From positions 1-20,894 of the forward strand of contig JANBQC010000390.1 in NCBI GenBank assembly GCA_027576995.1: DNA of 20,894 nt, read 5' to 3'. The notes under the pieces are model-generated. The model did no database searches. It had not been told where the DNA came from and saw only the letters and a list, made by a program, of their open reading frames with translations. A program made the position numbers and the translations under genes. Below are positions 10,471 to 17,510 of the stretch, piece after piece. How positions within the stretch are numbered: position 1 is the first letter of the stretch; every line of letters starts with the position of its first letter. The stretch comes from Dimargaris cristalligena. Its lineage: Eukaryota > Kickxellomycota > Dimargaritomycetes > Dimargaritales > Dimargaritaceae.

Positions 10471-11973
10471 TTACCAATGCTGCCCCCACTCCGGCTCACT
10501 ATTATCTTCCAAAGCATTCCGCACAATTTCAAAGCACAGGAACCCCAGCGACGTAGCCGGCAGTGCCCGTAGAGCATGGGCGGTAAACCCGGCGTAAAAC
10601 AGCCGCCGGTACGAATTACCGAACAGCTCGGAGGCGGCGGTCCGTTGGCAATGGCGCCAGGCGAGGCGGTAAGTATCGTAGAAGCGGTGTTGGTGGTGGT
10701 GGAGTTCCAGATGGGCCAGGTCGGAGCGTAGCACGTGGTGGAATCGTTCCAGTGGGTAGTCGACAATTTGGTAGACAAAGGCGGCCAGGGCCCCGGCCAG
10801 CAGAACGCAGGTGGGCTGGATTAGGAAGGGGAGCCCGGCGAGGGTCGATGCGGGGGCCGGGGCTGTCAATGATGGCGATGATGGCGATGATGATGATGAT
10901 TCGGACCGAACGAACCAGCGGAACCCAACTTGTTTGCCCCATTCAAACAGACCGAAAAATAGGGCAAACCCCAGCACATCTTTAGTCATGGTCAACCCCA
11001 GGCCCCGCCACAGCGACAATAAGCCCGTTTGCTGCACGGTAGATCGCACGAATCCCATCACGCTCGGGTATTTGCCACTCAGTAAATCAGCCATCTGAAA
11101 GCGGGCCTTTAGATTATCGCAGGGTACGGCCACCAGGGTTTGGGCCACTCCAGCCAAGGCACCTGCGTAAGCGCCGGCCAGGCCCATCTGCACGACGGAC
11201 AGGGTGGGTCGTAAGGGGTGGTGGTGGGGTGAAGGTGCCGTCGTCTCCAGGAGCGCGCTCTGAAACCGGGGTAGACTGTAGGCGTAGGTGGTGAACAGGA
11301 CGGCCCCCACCATCGAATTGGCAATCAGGGGCGGAAAGACATACCGGGGTAAAAAATCGAATCCGTTTTGCCGTACCACATGGGTGATCAATCCCAACGA
11401 GGTACTCTGGAAACGACCCTGGAATCGACTTAGGCGACTACTGCCCCCGTCCAAACCGGGAACGCTCGATCCGCTGGTTTGTTGACGGGTGGAAGTTGAA
11501 GTTGAAGAACAAGCAGAAGCAGGAGCAGAAGCGCCACCCACGGGGGTTGGGGTCGTTGAAGGGGGATGGCCGGTGCCGGTAGGGTTAACCACGGGTAGAG
11601 CCGAAAACGACCGGGCAATGGCCAGATAATCAACCCGCAGGGGACGGAAGAGTTTGAGTGGGGTACGGTACCATAAATACAGGGGCTTGAGTAAAAGGGA
11701 CCGCACCACCGCGGTGGACACCCCCACTTGGCTGGCCTGGCGTTTGGAAGCTGGATCGGGTTGGATTTGGCTATTCACGAGGTCCTGGGTGAGGAGGCGG
11801 GTCTTGCATTGCTGAAGCCCAGCCAGAGCGGGGAGCGCAATGCGACCGGGCGAGGCCTCAATGGGGTCCGTGGCCAGCGGTGGTGGTACTACCGCTGCGG
11901 CTACGGTTACGGCTGGGGTTGAGGTCGGGTTCGGGTTCGGTGGTGGGGTGCGATGCGGAGAGGTTGGAGTCAT
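10471..11973 (-). CDS. Divergent mitochondrial carrier (SLC25) family protein
   Basis: A 500-residue intronless protein, longer than the usual ~300 for the family of inner-membrane metabolite transporters. The start ATG is at 11973-11971, with no upstream in-frame ATG before a stop. Three carrier repeats can be traced. Repeat 1 has PLKLFR at residues 105-110 (a Lys where Asp/Glu is usual), then a Ser/Thr/Gly-rich insert of about residues 130-188, then the second helix near 210-235. Repeat 2 has the canonical PCDNLKAR at 284-291 and WRG at 322-324. Repeat 3 has PLERFH at 407-412 (His where Lys/Arg is usual) and the carrier-like LFYAGFTAHALRALP near 458-472. The first ~85 residues are Pro/Thr/Ala-rich and probably disordered. 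Another Ser-rich linker is at about 357-378, encoded by a trinucleotide repeat. The substrate cannot be deduced; the broken signatures in repeats 1 and 3 suggest an asymmetric, atypical carrier. Confidence 0.93.
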   Translation of the reverse strand: MTPTSPHRTPPPNPNPTSTPAVTVAAAVVPPPLATDPIEASPGRIALPALAGLQQCKTRLLTQDLVNSQIQPDPASKRQASQVGVSTAVVRSLLLKPLYLWYRTPLKLFRPLRVDYLAIARSFSALPVVNPTGTGHPPSTTPTPVGGASAPASACSSTSTSTRQQTSGSSVPGLDGGSSRLSRFQGRFQSTSLGLITHVVRQNGFDFLPRYVFPPLIANSMVGAVLFTTYAYSLPRFQSALLETTAPSPHHHPLRPTLSVVQMGLAGAYAGALAGVAQTLVAVPCDNLKARFQMADLLSGKYPSVMGFVRSTVQQTGLLSLWRGLGLTMTKDVLGFALFFGLFEWGKQVGFRWFVRSESSSSSPSSPSLTAPAPASTLAGLPFLIQPTCVLLAGALAAFVYQIVDYPLERFHHVLRSDLAHLELHHHQHRFYDTYRLAWRHCQRTAASELFGNSYRRLFYAGFTAHALRALPATSLGFLCFEIVRNALEDNSEPEWGQHW

Positions 11974-11974
11974 T

Positions 11975-12001
11975 TCAGCCGAGATTATGTCTAGAGGCCA
12001 T
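11975..12001 (-). other. Eight-codon uORF ending one base before the carrier ATG
   Basis: An ATG at 12001-11999 encodes MASRHNLG and stops at TGA 11977-11975; the carrier start codon begins at 11973, giving TGAAATG. The next upstream ATG on this strand is near 12100. If the transcript starts upstream of 12001, this uORF would make translation of the carrier depend on leaky scanning or reinitiation. No TATA box is visible close by, so the transcription start is unknown. Confidence 0.35.
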
Positions 12002-12407
12002 CCCTTGGGCTACACTAATGGCGACAATATGAACTTAACAAAGGTAACCAAAAAATTAAGACCGAATGAGGTGACTACGGGCCAAATCAATTAACGCCGG
12101 ACATTCTCTCCCCATGGGTAGTAAAACCCACTGGGCTGACGAATCCCACAAAGCTTGTGCGCTGGGAAACAGGCATTTTTTTGGACCCACCAATGACGAC
12201 TGCAGAACCAATCTACCCCCCCCATTCACCACAATGTGGTTGATTATAAGATTAAAGGGTTGTAAAGAACATAGTCTAATACAATCTAAATGTTGGTATC
12301 AGAGAACCTCTCCTCGTCTGACTTTTCTCAACCGCACAAATATGCACACTGCAATGGGAATTATACTGTATGGACCTTCGACTACTGGGTCTATATGTTC
12401 CACTAGA

Positions 12408-12427
12408 ATATATATATATATATATAT
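12408..12427. repeat. (AT)10 microsatellite
   Basis: Twenty bases of perfect AT alternation, 435 bp upstream of the carrier start codon. Confidence 0.85.
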
Positions 12428-13284
12428 CAGGGCAGTCTAATAAGTCAATGTCGTCGTCATTGATTTTTAATTCACCAACCACTCGGCCGAGTCCCCGAGA
12501 CTTGAACTCCAAAAAACCATAATGGTGTAAACGACCCCTCCCCTAGGCTATCCGAATAGGAAGCTCGAGAATACTCCTAGCCCCAAAATAGATTTCTCTA
12601 TAGAAACTTATTTCACCACCACCATCATCACCATTGCCTATTTCCAACCCAATGCATGTTAATCGCTCATTACCAATGCGTAATTTAAGCGGAAGACCAG
12701 GGAGCCCGAGATTATAGAAGTAGGATTAGCAGTAGTAGTATAATAGTGGTCAACCATGGATATTCAGCAAACTAAATTGGGATGATAAATCCACTCGTTT
12801 CGAGACGTATTTTAATTTAGATTCCCCTAGCCAGCGTGTATACTCCATCTCCTTTTCCCCTGCTAATGCCTTCAGTGTATAAGGGCCTGTCTTATTGTTA
12901 CTCCTGATTGAGTAGTACTATATTGGTAACCCAACTTGATCTAGGATACGGAAATTCATTACCGATAACCAATTACATTCTTCGTCAATGGGCCGACTAC
13001 TGTAGATATCTATTTTTTTTGTAGTATATTTAACTGTCTTCTCGTCCGGGTATCACACAATAAACGGCTTATAAATTAAATTAAAATGCCCCTGATTAGC
13101 CCTACTATAACCAACCGATAATAATTCATTCCCGGCAGTGATTGAGTGGTCCAATTTTGAATAAATTGCTACGAGGATTCCGAAGAATGCCTTGAATTAC
13201 CTTTTTTTTTTTGAAGAGGTGTTTTACACCATTACACCATTATTCGCATTATTGGTGAGCGTAGGGATAATTTGGTATAACTTG

Positions 13285-13305
13285 CCCTCTATTTGTAATA
13301 GAGGG
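13285..13305. repeat. Perfect 9-bp hairpin with a 3-nt loop
   Basis: CCCTCTATT-TGT-AATAGAGGG is a perfect inverted repeat. On the plus strand it is followed by TTTT. The layout resembles an intrinsic terminator, but the window is eukaryotic and no plus-strand gene ends here, so the function is unknown. It may be chance or a small structured RNA element. Confidence 0.8.
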
Positions 13306-14529
13306 TTTTGGTCGAGGTTGGGGTGGGAGGGTGATTAGCATAAGGCGGAAAAGGGGGCTTGGGAAATACATAAAGTAGACCCCAAACATCAGGTTTAGTG
13401 AATGAAGCGCGCGTCTCCCCACACGTCCCATTAGGGATGGTATTTCCTTTTTTGTACGTCCGCCCCATTTGCATTGGGTTAAGTCAATCTAAATTGCATG
13501 GTGTGAAATAGGAGTGTTTAAGAATAATAATATTTACTGGCCACAGTCAACTGTATTTTAGTATACGCCAGCCTGCCAACACGGATGCTGTAGTTGAATA
13601 TGCGTAGATAATCATGTTTCAAACCAGGCGATTTATGATTAATAGTCGATATACGGGCTACAGACGGCCGCTATTAATATTTCTGGGCACTGCGGAAAAT
13701 TCATAGCTGGCCATTTCACTCCAGACGATGGGTTAAAATTCATTCATAAATCTTTCTCCGCAAAGTAAGGGGCGTTGTGTTCAAATAGGAATATTCATTT
13801 ATTTATAGGCAAGTACATGATATCAATGGATGCGAGGGCTTGCATTAAGATATGAGTATGATAATCATAGGTAGCTGTACTATCTATCGCCATTGATGTT
13901 GCGAAAGAAAGACGGTCATGGTTAAGAAATAATAATGGTAGGTCCATTACATAAAATCAAGTGACGTCAAACAGAGAAAAAAAGTACTGTACAGGTACAT
14001 TGCAAAAAATGGGTGACGCATTGTAAGTACTGCTATGAAATGTAAGGCCAAGAATGAAAGTGGGGAAAAAAGTGGAGTGAGGCCGGGGGGCAGTCCCAGT
14101 TCAAAGAGGGGGACCAAAAGCCGAGAATGGGTAGTCCCCTTATCCCCATAATTCAAAAGCCAGAGGTCTTAAAGTATATAAGGAATTCGCTGCAGAAGCC
14201 GCCACGGTATTACAAAGAGCGGCCCCAGATAGTTAAATGGGGGAAAGTAAAGGTATAATCAGGGATATCAAACAATCAGCACTAGAGTTGTGTACACGGG
14301 GTAGAGAGAAAAATTATACACGGAGATAATAGTAGTTGGGAGCAGCAAAAAAAAAGGATCACCAAGAAAATTCATGGTCAATGTGACCTAGGGTTGCTAT
14401 ACACAAAGGTGGTGGTAATTAATATGAGCATGTGTATACATGTACGGTGGAAAGGCATGGTTAAAGTAGAATTACAGCAGTTGAATGGGGCCAAAAGGCC
14501 TAAAGGGAGGTGACCATTGCCCCTATCCT

Positions 14530-16374
14530 TTAACAGCGGTGTTCCGACTCCCTGATTCCCAGAATCTGACGAATAGGTGGCAGGTGATCGTGGGGGCCAC
14601 TAAGGGTGTTGCGACGGGGAGCTGACTCGCCCCCACGAAGTCGGGTAAGGTGGCTCGGGCGAACCGGCAGGCGGGATTCCTCACCGCGGTGCCAGTCAAA
14701 GTCCTCGGCCAGAGGTGGCAGGACTGCTCGTCCCGATGAAAACGGCGGGGTTTTGGTAGCTACCGCAGAGGCCAACTGGCTTGGGCTGGGCAGGCCGCCA
14801 CCGACAGGGCGAGGCAGTGACAACTGGGGAGACATCGATTTCTGGAAGGATGGGGGAACGGACGCGCCATTATTCTGGTGCACCAGCGAAGCAGCAGTGG
14901 CCAGCAAATCGAAGGGATCTTGGCCATTCGTATCAGGCGCAACCACTTCGGGGGAAGCGGCTGACGACGTTGATAACGGAGGGGATCCCTTGCAGTCGAC
15001 CGGGTACTTTGAATCCTCCCGAGGGGGTAGTCTGGCACGCGCGTCCATCATCTTGGAGTAGGGAGAGGTCGCAGACGAGGCGGCGCTCGACATGGGTGTC
15101 GGGTTGGCTTGGGACTGAGCATAGCTAGCTGGCATCTCGTCTAGGAGGTGGTAGTGCGGGCCTGATCCGGGACCCATCGGTTCCCCGCGGAAGGAGGGCG
15201 AAGGGATGGCGGCATCCGGTCGGGCCCAGTAGCCCTCCGTGGAATTGATGTATTGGGAGCCGCAGCTGTAGGAGTGGGATAAGGACGACCGACGAGTTCG
15301 GGAGAAGTTGGCAGAGGGCCCGGAATACTGGTGGTGCGGGGCGAAATAACGGCCCTGCTCAGAGGACGAAGCGGTATACGGCGATGTCGGGTGGGGGAAG
15401 GGGACCGTGCAAGGAGGGCTGGCCGAATAGGCCGCCCCGGCCGTAACAGGGGAATAAGGGAGCGGGGGGTAACCAGGGGACAGTGGCGAGGATGACCCAG
15501 GAGTGGGGTAATGGGAGGCCGCGCTCGTCGGAGATCCCCAGGGACGGTTAGCGTGCGGTCCAATCTGGAGGGGCTCGGGGCGGTGCGAATGGGGGTGGGT
15601 CGGTTGGTATGGGTAGGTGGAGTTGGGATTGGAGTTTAGGCTCACAGCAGCCATAGCCGGGGCCAGGCTAGAGGTTTTGGGCGAACTCACCATAGAGTAG
15701 GGGCTGGCCCGCATGACAGGTCCACAATCCACGGTGTGACTGCCGCGGCGCGGACGAAGGGGACCGCTAGCACTAGCTGTCGGGCGGTAGTTCATGCCCA
15801 TGCCGGGGCTACCTGGGGGATAGGACGAGTGGGGGCTTGGTGCAATCGGGGGCGGGTGGTGGTAACGCTGTCCCCGCAGACTTTGGCTCATGGCAGCCCC
15901 AGTTTTGGACTTATCGCAGCTCACAATAGGCACAAACTGGTAGGACATATTTGAACTGGCGTCGGATATGGAACGGCAGCGACCCGCCCTCATAAGGTGG
16001 TGGTGGTGGTGGTGGTCACCAGAATACCGCGCGGCCTGGGCGCTCGCCTTTTCGCGATTCACCTTCGCCCGGCGGTTTTGGAACCATACCTGGACGTCCC
16101 GATTGGTCATGCCCAATTTCTTGGACAAGTTCTCCCGAATCTCGTGGTTAGGCGTGTCGGTTTGGTCAAACACCTCGACGAGCAGCACAAGCTGTTCGTC
16201 GGATACTTTCCGGCGCTTGGGTTTGACAGGCGCGGTTGCGGGAGCGAGGGCCGGTTGGCCACTACCGGTCGAGTTCGACTCGGCGGGTCGGGGAATCTCC
16301 GGGTTGGTTAACATGCGTTCGTTCGATTGAGTAGATGGTTGGGAGGGGCTATGTGATCCGGGGTGGTCCAACAT
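14530..16374 (-). CDS. Homeobox transcription factor
   Basis: A 614-residue intronless protein; the ATG at 16374-16372 is preceded directly by an in-frame TAA, so the start is firm. Residues about 50-109 form a typical 60-residue (non-TALE) homeodomain: R54 (homeodomain position 5), L65 (16), F69 (20) and the recognition helix VQVWFQNRRAK with W97, Q99, N100 and R102 at positions 48, 50, 51 and 53. Gln at position 50 favours TAAT-core DNA sites, from family knowledge. Just after it is a six-His run (121-126), then a Ser/Pro/Tyr-rich disordered tail. Visible motifs in the tail are a hydrophobic patch DPFDLLATAASLVHQ at 486-500, which could be an activation helix, and LPPIRQIL at 599-606 close to the C terminus. 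PKA-like sites RRGS, RRSS and RRNT occur. The architecture resembles fungal Phx1/Hoy1/Pah1-type homeobox regulators, which act in the nucleus in differentiation or stationary phase; orthology is not established. Confidence 0.95.
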   Translation of the reverse strand: MLDHPGSHSPSQPSTQSNERMLTNPEIPRPAESNSTGSGQPALAPATAPVKPKRRKVSDEQLVLLVEVFDQTDTPNHEIRENLSKKLGMTNRDVQVWFQNRRAKVNREKASAQAARYSGDHHHHHHLMRAGRCRSISDASSNMSYQFVPIVSCDKSKTGAAMSQSLRGQRYHHPPPIAPSPHSSYPPGSPGMGMNYRPTASASGPLRPRRGSHTVDCGPVMRASPYSMVSSPKTSSLAPAMAAVSLNSNPNSTYPYQPTHPHSHRPEPLQIGPHANRPWGSPTSAASHYPTPGSSSPLSPGYPPLPYSPVTAGAAYSASPPCTVPFPHPTSPYTASSSEQGRYFAPHHQYSGPSANFSRTRRSSLSHSYSCGSQYINSTEGYWARPDAAIPSPSFRGEPMGPGSGPHYHLLDEMPASYAQSQANPTPMSSAASSATSPYSKMMDARARLPPREDSKYPVDCKGSPPLSTSSAASPEVVAPDTNGQDPFDLLATAASLVHQNNGASVPPSFQKSMSPQLSLPRPVGGGLPSPSQLASAVATKTPPFSSGRAVLPPLAEDFDWHRGEESRLPVRPSHLTRLRGGESAPRRNTLSGPHDHLPPIRQILGIRESEHRC

Positions 16375-16515
16375 GCCTTAGGCTGGAGCAATGATAAGTG
16401 TCGGAGGATAGATGATGTCGGTATGCTATGTATGGCGCAGCAAGCGACTGTTGTCAATCGGTATAAAATGAACACAGGGAGGAGTATGATAAGTATACAA
16501 GGGACGGATAGTAGG

Positions 16516-16590
16516 TTAATAACAGGTAATGAGAAAGAGAAGCAGGGGAGGGAAAGGCGGGGTGAGAACTGCAGGGAAGATGAAGTGCAT
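16516..16590 (-). other. Single uORF in the homeobox leader
   Basis: The only minus-strand ATG between the start codon and 17677 opens 24 codons (hydrophobic, Pro/Leu/Phe-rich) and ends in TAA at 16518-16516. It starts 53 nt downstream of the proximal TATA box, so it would sit near the 5' end of the short transcript. It could dampen translation; splicing at CTGCAG 16574-16569 would remove its ATG. Confidence 0.35.
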
Positions 16591-16642
16591 GGATCGAGAG
16601 AAAGCGAGAAATAAAGCCAAGGGAGGGGCGGGAACCCCGGTC

Positions 16643-16650
16643 TATTTATA
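16643..16650 (-). promoter_or_regulatory. Proximal TATA box TATAAATA of the homeobox gene
   Basis: Minus-strand TATAAATA followed by G, flanked by GC-rich sequence, 269 bp upstream of the start codon. The octamer is the same as at 4753-4760 upstream of the first gene. It would predict a start near 16610-16620. Confidence 0.5.
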
Positions 16651-17499
16651 CTCGGGAGGTTGTCGATGAAGTGGAAGTGACTTAAGAGCACCGAATTGTG
16701 GAGCCACTTGGAGGGGGAGGGCTATCAACAGCCAGGCAGGCCGCCCACCACTACAATAGAACTGGGAAGGGTCACTCGACACAACCCCACCGAAGCCACA
16801 GGCGAGTGACGCAGCTCCTGAATTGCAAAATTGGCGCAACGCAATTGGGGACGGGGAGTGGGTGAGAGGATAGAATGAATGGGCCGATAAGAGTCCAGCA
16901 CAGTGGAATGTCGAAGCAATGAGGTGTGCTATTTACCTATTATGTACAAAGAAGTGGCGGTGACACAGCCACTGCGAATTAGAAGGTCGCCCAACAGGAG
17001 CACAGAGGCGGGGAGGGGGAGGACAAAACGCACAGTCGTTGGGCGAATTTGAGCAGACGAAAGCCCAATATTTGATGCGAGGCTCAAACCTGGTGCAAAG
17101 CGAAGGCACTGCAAATAGCAGGGGATTCACAAAATTGGGCAGCGGATCACCGGATAAGCGAAGCTAGTGGCGGACCGGGGAGCGTAGGTAGGGGGGTATA
17201 CTGAAGAGAAAGAGCAAGGCTGAATATAAGCTAATAGAAGGTGGTAACAAAGCGATAATTCGAAGGGATAATGAGAAGGGTTGGACGGCGGGGTTTGCGA
17301 AGGCGATGGCGGCGGCGAAGGGTGGGATGAAGTCGAACGAACGAAAAGAGGAAGGGAGAGGCAGGCTAAAGAAGAGGGACAAGATTACTCAACGGAATAG
17401 TTGGTTGGCTGTTCAAAACGACAACGAGGGAAAGAGTGGAATATACTGAAACAAAAGGCAAAGGAAGGGAAGTGCGACCGAGAAGGGCCAGACGGGCGC

Positions 17500-17507
17500 C
17501 TTTTATA
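17500..17507 (-). promoter_or_regulatory. Distal TATA box TATAAAAG of the homeobox gene
   Basis: Minus-strand GATATAAAAGG is close to the classical TATA consensus. Downstream of it the minus strand is C/T-rich and ATG-free for about 0.9 kb. It is the likely outer boundary of the homeobox leader. Confidence 0.5.
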
Positions 17508-17510
17508 TCC

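Larger units (their letters stand above)
12002..14529. other. Region without a recognisable gene
   Basis: This contains the upstream region of the carrier gene and the 3' flank of the homeobox gene. It holds a (AT)10 run at 12408-12427, a strong short hairpin at 13285-13305 and a plus-strand purine-rich stretch at about 13960-14520, which would be pyrimidine-rich in a homeobox 3' UTR. Open frames here are below 110 codons and lack motifs. No AATAAA is seen just downstream of the homeobox stop codon. Confidence 0.5.
16375..17499 (-). promoter_or_regulatory. Probable long, almost ATG-free leader of the homeobox gene
   Basis: On the minus strand the interval from the TATAAAAG box to the start codon contains only one ATG (16590-16588), and none at all from 16591 to 17677, while the plus strand has about 15 ATGs in 16591-17677. 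The strand is pyrimidine-rich throughout. A second TATA box (16643-16650) lies inside it, so a distal promoter with a ~1.1 kb leader and a proximal one with a ~0.25 kb leader are both possible. A leader intron could also exist: a GTAAAT donor-like site near 16940 and a strong pyrimidine tract ending CTGCAG at 16574-16569 would remove the single uATG, but no clear branch point is visible. All of this is inferred from sequence bias. Confidence 0.5.

Noticed and set aside
12481..12530. tRNA-like B-box GTTCAAGTC on the minus strand
   Set aside because: The T-stem pairs at only three or four of five positions, the acceptor does not pair and no anticodon loop with T33 or proper D-arm fits.
14606..16330. 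Several plus-strand frames over the homeobox gene, including one with a Trp/Val run
   Set aside because: Antisense shadows; the runs come from the reverse of the His6 repeat codons.
7850..17166. 12-mer TAAGCGAAGCTA present at 7850-7861 and 17155-17166
   Set aside because: A few shared 12-mers are expected by chance in 21 kb, and the flanks do not match.
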